From assembly GCA_020723325.1 (NCBI GenBank), contig DYJD01000028.1:32788-96787 (forward strand): a stretch of 64,000 nucleotides of DNA, read 5' to 3'. Numbering within the stretch: position 1 is the stretch's first letter; each line of letters begins with the position of its first letter. Shown here one piece after another: positions 8,070 to 16,369 of this stretch. The notes beneath the pieces are model-generated. The model was not told the origin of the DNA. It searched no databases and saw only the letters and a list, made by a program, of their open reading frames with translations. The position numbers and the translations under genes were made by a program. Origin of the DNA: Desulfosudis oleivorans. Lineage in GTDB: Bacteria; Desulfobacterota; Desulfobacteria; Desulfobacterales; SURF-7.

Positions 8070-8954
8070 ATGCGAAGCGGGTTTGATCTATTTTTCATAA
8101 TGCTTATGCTGATGCTTGCCGCTCCGGCACAGGCAGATGATTCTGCTTGTAATGAATTGATTGTTAAAGCCGAACAGGCCTGGGCGGCTTATCATTATGA
8201 CGGCAGCGATCGGTTTCTGGACCAGGCCATGAAAGCCTGTCCGGAACGGTCCGAAATTTACTGGCGCAAGATCCGGAACGAATATGACCGTATTGAAGCC
8301 ATTCCCCGGGAGAAGAAACCGGATAAGGAAGCCCTGATCAAACGCTATCGGGCCATGGAGGAGCTGGCGGATACCGGCGCGGCTAAGGACGAAACTGACG
8401 GCAACTGCCTGTTCTGGAAAGGCGTGGCCATGGGCCGGCGGGGAACCACCCAGGGTATTTTGAAATCCCTGGCGGAAGTGGATGATCTGGAAACGGTTTT
8501 GCTGAAGGCGGAGAAGATGAAGCCCGAATACCGTTCGGAAAAGGGCAGCGCCAATGCACAGGGGGACATCTACACGGCTTTGGGGCAATTCTACCGCGTG
8601 GTGCCGGAATGGCTGTGTGTTTTTCCATTCAAGCAGATGTTCGGCGCCTGCGGTGATCTGGAAAATTCCGTGGCCTATCAGCGCAAAGCAGTTCAACGGG
8701 AACCCAAGCGGATCGAATATGCCAAGGAGATGGCCATCAGTCTGATGTGTTACGGCCAGAAAAAGGACAAACCGGAAGCTGTGGCGGAAGGCAAAAAGAT
8801 ACTGACTGAATTACAAACCTATCCCGAGATCAAGCCTTCGGACAGTATTGATAAGCAACACGCCCGCATGCTAGTGCAGGACCCCTCCCAGGCTTGCGGC
8901 TACAGCCGCGATGCCCAGCAGGAGCAAAGCCGGGATGCTTACAAGGATAAATGA
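8070..8954 (+). CDS. Exported TPR-like hypothetical protein
   Basis: 294 aa. It begins with a signal peptide (LFFIMLMLMLAAPAQA) and a GGGGGAAG ribosome site just before the ATG. The mature chain is helical with tetratricopeptide-like repeats (AEQAWAAYHYDGSDRFLDQA; GDIYTALGQFYRVVPEW; EYAKEMAISLMCYGQKKDKPEAVAEGKKIL), and the GNCLFWKGVAMGRRG segment resembles helical-repeat proteins that include the animal RMD family. No catalytic motif is visible. It ends 18 bases before the downstream AraC regulator gene and may share its transcript. Confidence 0.65.
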   Translation: MRSGFDLFFIMLMLMLAAPAQADDSACNELIVKAEQAWAAYHYDGSDRFLDQAMKACPERSEIYWRKIRNEYDRIEAIPREKKPDKEALIKRYRAMEELADTGAAKDETDGNCLFWKGVAMGRRGTTQGILKSLAEVDDLETVLLKAEKMKPEYRSEKGSANAQGDIYTALGQFYRVVPEWLCVFPFKQMFGACGDLENSVAYQRKAVQREPKRIEYAKEMAISLMCYGQKKDKPEAVAEGKKILTELQTYPEIKPSDSIDKQHARMLVQDPSQACGYSRDAQQEQSRDAYKDK

Positions 8955-8972
8955 TTCAACTAAAAGCAGTGG

Positions 8973-9986
8973 ATGATGACCGACCTGAAAACCTCCGCCA
9001 TTGTGCTGCCCGGAATCATCAATACAGCCTTGAAACTCGGGGTGGATATCCGGGGGATACTGAAACGTTTCGATATCCACATGGACTGGGACGACATCTC
9101 CCAAGCCACCATTGATCTCACCAAAGTCCACGCCGTGGTCCAGGCCCTTGAAGAGGCGGCCCAATTTCCGGCCATCGGGCTGCGATCCGGCGAGGATTTT
9201 GATTTCGAGTACCTGCCCCATTTGAAAACCTATCTCATGTCCGCCCCCACCCTGCGGGAAGCCTTTGCCGCCACCCGGCATATGCAGCAATTGATTTCAT
9301 CCTTGCTGGTTCTGGATCTACAGGAAACCGCAACGGAAGCTGTTCTCACCCTTCAACCGGACGAACGGCTTTCGGATGAAGATGAGCGCCGTTATGCGGA
9401 AATGGTTTTTTCCGCCGTAAAGACCACCGCAGATCGCCTCCTCAAACAAAAATATGCGCCGCGGAAGGTTCGATTCCGTCATGGCCGTTTGTCCATCGCG
9501 CCGTTGTATGAAGCCTTTTTCAATTGCCCGGTGGAACTGGGCGCGGAGGATAACTCTTTGATCTATGATCGAACCCTCATGGATATTCCCTTGCCGGGTG
9601 CTTTTCCGGAAATCCGGCGACAGGCTGGTAAAGTCGTAAAACGTCAGTCGGCCGAATCCCCGCTCCAGGGTGGAATCGAGGAAAATGTCCGACGGGTCCT
9701 GACCAGGCAAAACGAATTGCTGAATGCCCCGGTTGCCCAGGTGGCCCGGGCATTGAACATGAGCACCCGCACCTTGCAGCGCAGACTGGCGGAGCAGGGC
9801 CTCAGCCTGGCGGACCTGCGCGATCAGATCCGCTTCCAACTGGCTGCCAAGGCCCTTCAATCCAATCGTGAGAACATTGAAGAAATCAGCGAGAAGCTCG
9901 GTTTTTCCGATCGCCACAGCTTTACCCGGGCCTTTAAACGCTGGTCAGGGTTTTCTCCAAGCAACTATCGTAAGAATATAAAATAA
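8973..9986 (+). CDS. AraC family regulator with arabinose-binding-like N-terminal domain
   Basis: 337 aa. The N-terminal ~200 residues have the layout of the OruR/ArgR-type sensing domain (VLPGIINTALKLGVDIRGIL; GLRSGEDFDFEYLPHLKTYLMSAPTL; FRHGRLSIAPLYEAFFNCPVEL). The C-terminal HTH pair is clear: VAQVARALNMSTRTLQRRL and IEEISEKLGFSDRHSFTRAFKRWSGFSPSNYR. Regulators of this type often control neighbouring amino-acid or amine catabolic genes. It lies 204 bases upstream of, and in the same direction as, the M24/DUF362/dehydrogenase/BKACE operon, making that operon its likely target by inference. Confidence 0.88.
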   Translation: MMTDLKTSAIVLPGIINTALKLGVDIRGILKRFDIHMDWDDISQATIDLTKVHAVVQALEEAAQFPAIGLRSGEDFDFEYLPHLKTYLMSAPTLREAFAATRHMQQLISSLLVLDLQETATEAVLTLQPDERLSDEDERRYAEMVFSAVKTTADRLLKQKYAPRKVRFRHGRLSIAPLYEAFFNCPVELGAEDNSLIYDRTLMDIPLPGAFPEIRRQAGKVVKRQSAESPLQGGIEENVRRVLTRQNELLNAPVAQVARALNMSTRTLQRRLAEQGLSLADLRDQIRFQLAAKALQSNRENIEEISEKLGFSDRHSFTRAFKRWSGFSPSNYRKNIK

Positions 9987-10190
9987 CGATTGGTAACCGG
10001 CTGGTCAGGCAGAACTGTTTGTTTTGAATTTTGATCATTCGGATTTGTTTCGTATTTCGATATTCGAATTTCTTTTTTATTTTTTTTGGCGCTGATAGTT
10101 CCTTTCTTGGCACAGTCCGTCATAGCTGTTTTTCAACAAGCTCCGTATGATGGCCCCATCTTAAACGATCAACCAAAGGGGGACAAAATC

Positions 10191-11429
10191 ATGGCGCTGG
10201 GAAAATACGCAGTGGATTATGAGGAACGCATCAATTATGAACGCTTGAGAAGAGAGCGGTTGCAACGGGCCAAGGATCAGATCCAGGCCGGCGGCCTGGG
10301 GGCCCTGGTGACCTGGGACGAGGCCAATATCCGCTATCTGACTTCGTATTATGTTACAACTCCCATGCGGCCTTCGGAAACCCAATGTGTGTTCATTCCG
10401 CGCAACGGCGAGCCCATCCTGTTCGGCGGCGGCACCCCCCGGGAAGTCGAGCGCCGTATGCCCTGGATGCAGGGCCGGGTGCAGCCCACCATTTCAGCCT
10501 TCAAATTCAACGCCGCCGATGTGGACGACATTTCCATTCTGGTCTTTGTGAACACCATCGCCCGTCTGATGGCGGAACACGGCGTGGAGAAGGAACCCCT
10601 CGCAATCGACGGCAGCACCTGTGGTCTGTTGCTGGACCGGGCTTTCCGTCGGTCCGGCATCCAAACCGTCCATGGTAAACCCTTCATGGACAGAGCACGC
10701 ATGCTCAAGACCGCGGATGAGGTGGAACTCATGCGCATCACCTGCGCCAATGCGGAAAGCGCTTTTGCCGCCATAGCCGCAGCCATCCGGCCCGGCATCC
10801 GCGAATGCGACCTGGTGGGCATCGGCATCAAGGCCCTTTATCAAGAAGGTGCCGACCACACCGAGGATCTGGTGTGCTGTTCTGGTTTCAATACCAATCC
10901 CTATGGCTGGTCTTTTTCCGACAAACCCGTGCGGCCCGGGGATCTCATCTACATCGATGTGGACGGGAACTCCTACCAGGGCTACAAATCCTGCGTTTAC
11001 CGTACTTTCTGTTGCGGCAAGGCCACCACAAAGCAAAAGGAACTCTATGCCGAATGCCACGACATGTTGTACCGGGCCATTGCCGTGGTGCGGGACGGGG
11101 TCACGGATTACGACATTCTGGCGCAGTGGCCCGATTCCCCGGAATACTGGGGCTATGATTCCTGGGAAGAAGTTATGCCCTATGTGTGCGGCCACGGCAT
11201 CGGACTCGGCCTGCATGACGCGCCCATGATCAGCCCTTTGCGCAAGGCCTACGGTCTGCCGCCGGTGACTTTGAAGTCAGGCATGGTTATCGCCCTGGAA
11301 ACCTATGCCGGGCACAAGGGCGGCAGGGACGGGGTGCGGCTGGAGGAGAATCTGCTTGTCACCCAGGATGGTTGTGAGGTGCTTTCGCGCTGGCCGGTAG
11401 CCGAGTTGATGGAATGTCCGATTGCGTAA
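10191..11429 (+). CDS. M24-fold (creatinase/prolidase/DddP-like) protein with altered metal site
   Basis: 412 aa from the ATG at 10191, which has AAAGGGGGA about 6 bases upstream; an upstream ATG is less likely. The N-terminal creatinase-like domain covers residues ~20-165, the pita-bread domain ~175-400. Metal-site candidates are D256 and D258 (IYIDVDGN), C268 where an Asp is normal (GYKSCVYRTF), H335 (CGHGIGLGLH), E370 (VIALETYAG) and E385 (RLEENLLV). The spacings 256/258/268 and 335/370/385 recall, from memory, those of the DMSP lyase DddP. The enzyme may be a non-peptidase C-N hydrolase or lyase. It is the first gene of the operon with DUF362, dehydrogenase and BKACE. Confidence 0.82.
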   Translation: MALGKYAVDYEERINYERLRRERLQRAKDQIQAGGLGALVTWDEANIRYLTSYYVTTPMRPSETQCVFIPRNGEPILFGGGTPREVERRMPWMQGRVQPTISAFKFNAADVDDISILVFVNTIARLMAEHGVEKEPLAIDGSTCGLLLDRAFRRSGIQTVHGKPFMDRARMLKTADEVELMRITCANAESAFAAIAAAIRPGIRECDLVGIGIKALYQEGADHTEDLVCCSGFNTNPYGWSFSDKPVRPGDLIYIDVDGNSYQGYKSCVYRTFCCGKATTKQKELYAECHDMLYRAIAVVRDGVTDYDILAQWPDSPEYWGYDSWEEVMPYVCGHGIGLGLHDAPMISPLRKAYGLPPVTLKSGMVIALETYAGHKGGRDGVRLEENLLVTQDGCEVLSRWPVAELMECPIA

Positions 11430-11458
11430 TAGCGGCTTATTTCTTTGATTAAACTTCA

Positions 11459-11554
11459 ATCGGGGTCGGTATCGGTATCGGAATCGGTATCGAAAATTCA
11501 GCGATGGTTTTTTTAATGGGCGACCCCGATACCGATAGCGACCCCGACCCCGAT
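11459..11554. repeat. Dispersed TATCGG-type inverted repeat
   Basis: Two 34-base arms (11459-11492 and 11521-11554) built of degenerate TATCGG/GGTCGG hexamers face each other across a 28-base loop and could form a long hairpin. The right arm, reversed, shares a 24-base identical core with a similar element at 28757-28781. It lies between the M24 and DUF362 genes; an upstream start codon inside it would add a spurious Asp/Pro-rich leader to DUF362. Confidence 0.7.
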
Positions 11555-11596
11555 CAAGAACAGAATCGGTTGCCAACGAAATACCAAGGAGAAAAC

Positions 11597-12856
11597 ATGC
11601 AACCATCCATTGTAGCCATTGCCAAAGGAAGCGATGCCGATCAACTCGTGCATCAAGCGCTTGAGAATCTGGGCGGCATCCGGCGCTTTGTGAAAAAAGG
11701 TTCCGTGGTGGTGATCAAGCCCAATGCCGGCCATGAAGGCGCGCCGGAAACCGCCATCAACACCAGCCCGGAAGTGGTGCGGGCCGTGATCCGGGAAGTC
11801 CGGCTGGCAAATCCCAGAAAGATCATTCTGGCGGAAAGCTCGGCCATCGGCTGCGATACCATGACCTGCCTTGAATCCAGCGGTATCAAACAGGCGGCCG
11901 AGGAGGCCGGGGTCGATGAAATTCGTGACATCAAGCAGGACAAGGACCTGGTGAAAAAGGAAATCGAGCATCCCACTTCTTCCATCACTTCCGTGGAACT
12001 GCCCCGTTTTCTTCTGGAAGCGGATCACATGATCAATGTGCCCATATTCAAATCCCATGTGAGCATGGTGTTTTCCTGCGCCTTAAAAAATCTGAAAGGA
12101 GTAGTGCAGGACATCCACCATTTCATTATGCACACCACCAACCTGGCCTCGGCCATGATGGATCTTGGCGATGTGTTCAAACCAGACCTCACCATCGCCG
12201 ACATGATTCGCCCCATGGAAGGGTTCGGACCCCATTCCGGCACACCGGTGGAATTCGGGGCGGTGTTGGCCAGCGCCGACATGGTGGCCCTGGACGCCAC
12301 GGCTTGCAGACTGGTGGGGCTGGATGTGGACCGGGTGGAGTATTTTGCCGCGGCCCGGGAAAAAGGGCTGGGTAATTTCCAGGAGGAACGCATCGAAATC
12401 CGTGGTGCCGATTTTGCGGAAGTAAAAAAAGAGCTCTACCTGCCCTATTTGCAGGGCTTCAATGCCTGGCCGGAATACCGCTTCCATGTGAAAATGGCCT
12501 GCAGTACCTGTCAGGGGCTGGTGGCCTTCACCATGGAACGGCTCAAGGCCCTTGAAGCCTATGATAAAAACAAGGGGCTGCACATTGTGCTGGGCCGCCA
12601 TGCCAAAGTTCCCGAAGGTGTTCAACCCGGCGACGAACTGATTCTGCATGGGGACTGCACCCTGGCCCTCAAGAAAAAAATCGAAAAAGCCGGCGGCAAA
12701 TGCCTGCATGTGTCGGGCTGCCCGCCAGTGGAATCCTTTCCGGTCTGGACCATTCTGGACCGTAGGGAGCAGCCCACAGAGCGGTCCACCCGTGAACGCC
12801 ACACAGCCGAAGATGAAATTTTCCGAAAATGGCTACAGGAAAAGCAAAGGAAATAA
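11597..12856 (+). CDS. DUF362 domain-containing protein
   Basis: 419 aa from the ATG at 11597, chosen for its AAGGAG site 5 bases upstream. DUF362 features are evident: VVVIKPNAGHEGAPETAINTSP near residue 38, ESSAIGCDT, ADHMINVPIFKSHVSMVFSCALKNLKG, and VALDATACRLVGLD. A Cys-containing C-terminal extension (ACSTCQGLVAFTME, then HGDCTLAL and HVSGCPPV) is unusual and may bind metal or be catalytic. DUF362 proteins are often fused to ferredoxin domains; here none is present. Function is unknown. It stops 4 bases before the dehydrogenase start, indicating operon membership. Confidence 0.85.
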   Translation: MQPSIVAIAKGSDADQLVHQALENLGGIRRFVKKGSVVVIKPNAGHEGAPETAINTSPEVVRAVIREVRLANPRKIILAESSAIGCDTMTCLESSGIKQAAEEAGVDEIRDIKQDKDLVKKEIEHPTSSITSVELPRFLLEADHMINVPIFKSHVSMVFSCALKNLKGVVQDIHHFIMHTTNLASAMMDLGDVFKPDLTIADMIRPMEGFGPHSGTPVEFGAVLASADMVALDATACRLVGLDVDRVEYFAAAREKGLGNFQEERIEIRGADFAEVKKELYLPYLQGFNAWPEYRFHVKMACSTCQGLVAFTMERLKALEAYDKNKGLHIVLGRHAKVPEGVQPGDELILHGDCTLALKKKIEKAGGKCLHVSGCPPVESFPVWTILDRREQPTERSTRERHTAEDEIFRKWLQEKQRK

Positions 12857-12860
12857 AGCA

Positions 12861-13802
12861 ATGGAGATGAATTCTATCAAAACAATCACAGTAGTGGGCG
12901 CCGGGCTCATGGGTCACGGCATTGCCCAGGTTTTTGCCCAGGCAGGGTATTCCGTATGGCTGGTGGATCTTAAGCAGGCGGCCCTGGAGCGGGCCCTCAA
13001 CTTGATTCAGAACAGCCTGAACATTCTGGAAAAGAAGGGAGTCATGCCGAAAAAGCAGGGTAGGGAAGTGCTGGCGCGCATCCGGTTTTCCACGGATCTC
13101 ATGCCGGCTGCGGCTGCGGCTGATTTTGTGGTGGAAGCCGTGGCGGAAAACGCCGAGATCAAGCGGACGGTGTTCGGGGAATTGCAGCGTCTTTGCCCTC
13201 CCACGACCTTGTTTGCTTCCAATACTTCCGGTTTGGATGTGTTCAATCTGGTGGACCCCGGCATGGCCGGTGGCCTGATCGCCACGCATTTTTTTGCACC
13301 GGCCCAGATCATTCCCCTGGTGGAAGTATGCCCTGGACCGCAGACCCGGCCGGAGGTGGTGGAACTCACCCGACGCCTGCTCCTTTCCGTGGGCAAGGAA
13401 CCGGTGGTCATGCAGCGCTTTGTGCCTTCCTTCATCGTCAACCGGATTCAGAACTAAATTTCCATGGCGGTCTTTGAGATGCTTTCCAATAACTGGGCCA
13501 CACCGGAAGAAATCGATCTGGCGGTAAAGACCAGCCTGGGCATCCGTCTACCGGTGGTGGGGGTGGTCCAATCCCTGGATTTCACCGGCCTGGATCTGGT
13601 CAACGACATCAGTAAAAGCAACGGGTTTACTATCCCGCTGATCGCCGACAAGGTGGCCAAAGGTCATCTGGGAGCCAAGACCGCCAAGGGCTTTTATGAC
13701 TATGACGGCCGCAGTGAGGCCGAGATCACGGCGGAAAGAGATCAGCGCTATCTGGATATGCTCGGTTTTCTAAAAAAAATGAACGCCTTTGGGGCGATTT
13801 AA
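12861..13802 (+). pseudogene. 3-hydroxyacyl-CoA dehydrogenase family, interrupted by one in-frame TAA
   Basis: Read through, the frame gives 313 codons, the normal length for the short 3-hydroxyacyl-CoA/carnitine dehydrogenase family. The N-terminal NAD-binding half (to 13457) has VVGAGLMGHGIAQVFAQAGY and the catalytic-region THFFAPAQIIPLVEV. Codon 199 (13455-13457) is TAA, directly after FIVNRIQN, and the C-terminal half resumes in the same frame (ATG at 13464): PEEIDLAVKTSLGIRLPVVG, FYDYDGRSEAE. The break falls at the boundary between the Rossmann and helical domains, so two polypeptides might still assemble; otherwise it is a fresh nonsense mutation or a sequencing error. The paired BKACE gene suggests oxidation of a beta-hydroxy acid. 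Confidence 0.8.
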
Positions 13803-13827
13803 TTCTCCAGGAAAGGAAGTAACAGAA

Positions 13828-14688
13828 ATGTCCGACAAAGTCATCATCACAGCGGCCCTGTCCGGAGCCGGCACTTTCAAACACAATAATCCGGCGGTGC
13901 CGTATACACCCATGGAGTTCGCCGAGGAAGCCCACAAGGCCTTTCAAGCCGGGGCAGCCATGGTGCATATCCATGCCCGGGGTGAGGACGGCATGGCCAC
14001 CCATGATGTGGAGCGCATCCGCGCCACCCACGATGCCATCAAAGAGCGGGTACCGGACATCATTGTCAATTTAAGCTCGGCAGTCGGGCCACTGGCCACA
14101 CCGGAGCAGCGCATTGCCCAGATCGCCGCCATCCGTCCGGAAATGGCTTCGCTGAACACCAATACCATGAATTTCAGCATCGTGGATCGCAAATCCGGAA
14201 TGGTGGCCGTGGATTTTGTTTTCACCAACACCTTTACCATGCTTCAGGATTTCGGCAAGACCATGGAGGCCAATCAGGTCAAACCCGAAGTGGAAGTCTA
14301 TGATATCGGCGGCCTGGATAATTTTTTATTGATCGCCCGCCAGGGTTTTTTCTCCGGGCCGGTGAACTTCAATTTTGTCTGGGGGGTGGCCGGGGGCCAG
14401 AAATTCCGACCGGATGCTTTTACCACCCTGGTGCATGCCCTGCCGCCGGAATCGAATTTCACCACTTGCGGTATTGCCAGGGATCAGTTCAAAGCCTGCA
14501 TGCAGTCCTGTCTCATGGGCGGCCACATGCGGGTTGGGCTGGAGGATAACACCCGCATGCCTGACGGCGAAATGGCCAGAGACAATGCCGAGTTGGTGGA
14601 ATGGGCCGTGGGTGTGGCCCGGGCCCTGGGCCGGGAGCCGGCCACACCGGCAGAGGCGCGCGCCATTATGGGTTTGAAAAGGATATGA
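13828..14688 (+). CDS. Beta-keto acid cleavage enzyme (BKACE, Kce family)
   Basis: 286 aa from the ATG at 13828, with AGGAAAGGAAG about 8 bases upstream. The family signature is strong: KVIITAALSGAGTF at the N-terminus, then AGAAMVHIHARGEDG with the zinc-binding H47 and H49, and VNLSSAVGPLATPEQR. BKACE enzymes use acetyl-CoA to cleave a beta-keto acid into acetoacetate and a CoA ester; known substrates include 3-keto-5-aminohexanoate and dehydrocarnitine. Coming right after a 3-hydroxyacyl-CoA/carnitine-dehydrogenase-like gene, it most likely processes that enzyme's keto product. Substrate identity is inference only. Confidence 0.92.
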   Translation: MSDKVIITAALSGAGTFKHNNPAVPYTPMEFAEEAHKAFQAGAAMVHIHARGEDGMATHDVERIRATHDAIKERVPDIIVNLSSAVGPLATPEQRIAQIAAIRPEMASLNTNTMNFSIVDRKSGMVAVDFVFTNTFTMLQDFGKTMEANQVKPEVEVYDIGGLDNFLLIARQGFFSGPVNFNFVWGVAGGQKFRPDAFTTLVHALPPESNFTTCGIARDQFKACMQSCLMGGHMRVGLEDNTRMPDGEMARDNAELVEWAVGVARALGREPATPAEARAIMGLKRI

Positions 14689-14699
14689 GCGATATATGC

Positions 14700-15413
14700 T
14701 TATTCCTGTAAGACATCCTCTGCCATGATATTTCGTTCCGCAGTGCCCCGGGCTTGTTCAAACATGTGGATCCACTGTTCGACGCGGTCTGCGCCGTAGA
14801 CCCGTCGCCAGTTTACTATAATTTCGTCCAACGGCAAATCGGCAAAGGAACCGTGAAATTCCAGGTATTCCATGTAACGGTTGTTGTTGCAATCATAGGC
14901 ATGAAAAATGGAATCCGCATGGCCGTTGAATTCCAGGGGCGGCACATTATGGCGGCGGCAGAGTTCGATGTTGAAGGTGGGCGTGGCCTTGACCCATTTG
15001 CCGTTCAGGTAAAATTCGGTAAAGCCGTGATAGACGAAAATGTTGGAGCCCAGGGTCTCCACGAGCTGCCGGGTGGCAATATGGTTGGTGACCGTGGCGA
15101 AACCGATGCGGGACGGAACAGCACAGGCCCGGCCCAGGGCGCACAGCAGCACGGCCTTGCTGACGCAATAACCCTTGCCGCTTTTCAACACCCGGCTGGC
15201 TTGATAATGCTCGGGAAGATAAAAAGGGTAGTAGGGATCATAGTAGATTTCGTCGCGCACGGCGTAAAAAAGCTTGACGGCCTTGGCTACCGGATCGGTT
15301 TGAGAAATTCCCTCAATGGTCTTTTGCGCAAAAGTGATGATATCCGGGTGATCGCTGTCGATCACCGCTGTGGGGGCCAGAAAGGCTTGATCAATGATTT
15401 CCATTAATAGCAC
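14700..15413 (-). CDS. Transglutaminase-like superfamily protein, GTG start
   Basis: 237 aa. A GTG at 15413 with AAAGGAG 9-10 bases upstream is the best start; an ATG three codons later has a worse position. The nucleophile is the Cys in LKSGKGYCVSKAVLLCALGRA, and the His is in VYHGFTEFYLNGKWVKATPTF. Where the classic family has a catalytic Asp (Dp-T), this protein has Thr in ATPTF, so the third member of the triad is altered or shifted. The gene is convergent with BKACE (11 bases between stops). The protein is probably cytoplasmic, with no signal peptide. It is the second member of the superfamily in the window. Confidence 0.82.
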   Translation of the reverse strand: MLLMEIIDQAFLAPTAVIDSDHPDIITFAQKTIEGISQTDPVAKAVKLFYAVRDEIYYDPYYPFYLPEHYQASRVLKSGKGYCVSKAVLLCALGRACAVPSRIGFATVTNHIATRQLVETLGSNIFVYHGFTEFYLNGKWVKATPTFNIELCRRHNVPPLEFNGHADSIFHAYDCNNNRYMEYLEFHGSFADLPLDEIIVNWRRVYGADRVEQWIHMFEQARGTAERNIMAEDVLQE

Positions 15414-15448
15414 CGTGTAAACGCTCCTTTCAATTTGGATTGTGGGGA

Positions 15449-16369
15449 TTATTGATTCGTGGGATACTCAGTAATGACGCGGTCACAGAGTTTTTCATGC
15501 AATTCCCAATCAAGGTGGTTCAGGGTCTGGCCCTGGGAACGTACCTGCCGGATTAAAGAGAGATCGACATCTGCATAAACCCAGCCGGGTTCATTCAGAT
15601 TTCCGCCGGCAAGGACTCCATTTTGAATAACGCTGTTTTCCGGCGTGAAAAAGATCGAAGCAGAACCGACATTTTCATCAAGGGCTTCTGTCCAGGGTGC
15701 AGTTCCAACGGTAGTGGACTGGACGACAAAAAATTGATTTTCAAGGGCTCTTGCCCGGCAGCCCACGCGGACCCTCGAGTATCCGGCCAGGCTGTCCGTA
15801 CAACTGGGAACAAGAAGAATTTCGGCTCCGGCCAGAGCTTGCTTTCGGGCAATGAAAGGGAATTCCACATCATAGCAGATATTGATGCCGATGGAGCCGA
15901 ATTCGGTTCGGATAATTTTGATCTGGTGGTCCCCTTGAATAAAACCCAATTTTTCTTTTTCAAAGCGGGTCATGATTAATTTGTCCTGATAGACCATGCT
16001 CCCATTTGGTCCGAAGAAATAAGCGCGGTTTCGGTATGTTCCGCTCTCAACCTTCACAGGGAACGTTCCGGCAAGGATGTGTAACCCAAATTGTTGGGAA
16101 ACGCTGCTGAAAAGCCGGATATATTTCTGCAGAAAGGTTTGCAGGTTTTCCATTTGGCTGGCCAAATCCTTCTCCTCCGGGAACAGGGAAACCAATTCCC
16201 ATCCGCTGTATTCCGGGAATACCAGGAGTTTTGCTTCCGCGGCCGCTGCTTCACCCACCCATTTTGTTATTTTATCTTCATAATATAAAAAGGAGGCAAT
16301 TTGATCAATGGGATATTGGGCAGCAGCTACTTTTATTATAGACGGTCGATCTTTTTGTGAGCTGGTCAA
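15449..16369 (-). CDS. Carbon-nitrogen hydrolase (nitrilase superfamily), TTG start
   Basis: 306 aa. The Glu-Lys-Cys triad is visible as E53 (VFPEYSGWE), K130 (YQDKLIMTRFE) and C165 (GINICYDVEFP). The best start is TTG at 16369, since no ATG or GTG lies before the conserved region; it overlaps the preceding GNAT stop (TTGA) with AAAGG upstream. Members hydrolyse nitriles or amides. In many bacteria this branch is fused to a GNAT acetyltransferase; here the two are separate overlapping genes, which supports a joint role. Confidence 0.88.
   Translation of the reverse strand: MTSSQKDRPSIIKVAAAQYPIDQIASFLYYEDKITKWVGEAAAAEAKLLVFPEYSGWELVSLFPEEKDLASQMENLQTFLQKYIRLFSSVSQQFGLHILAGTFPVKVESGTYRNRAYFFGPNGSMVYQDKLIMTRFEKEKLGFIQGDHQIKIIRTEFGSIGINICYDVEFPFIARKQALAGAEILLVPSCTDSLAGYSRVRVGCRARALENQFFVVQSTTVGTAPWTEALDENVGSASIFFTPENSVIQNGVLAGGNLNEPGWVYADVDLSLIRQVRSQGQTLNHLDWELHEKLCDRVITEYPTNQ

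Noticed and set aside
9987..10190. Possible sigma-54 promoter (TGGCAC near 10112) upstream of the M24 gene
   Set aside because: The downstream TTGC element is missing at the required 5-base spacing (GTCA instead), so it does not meet the consensus.
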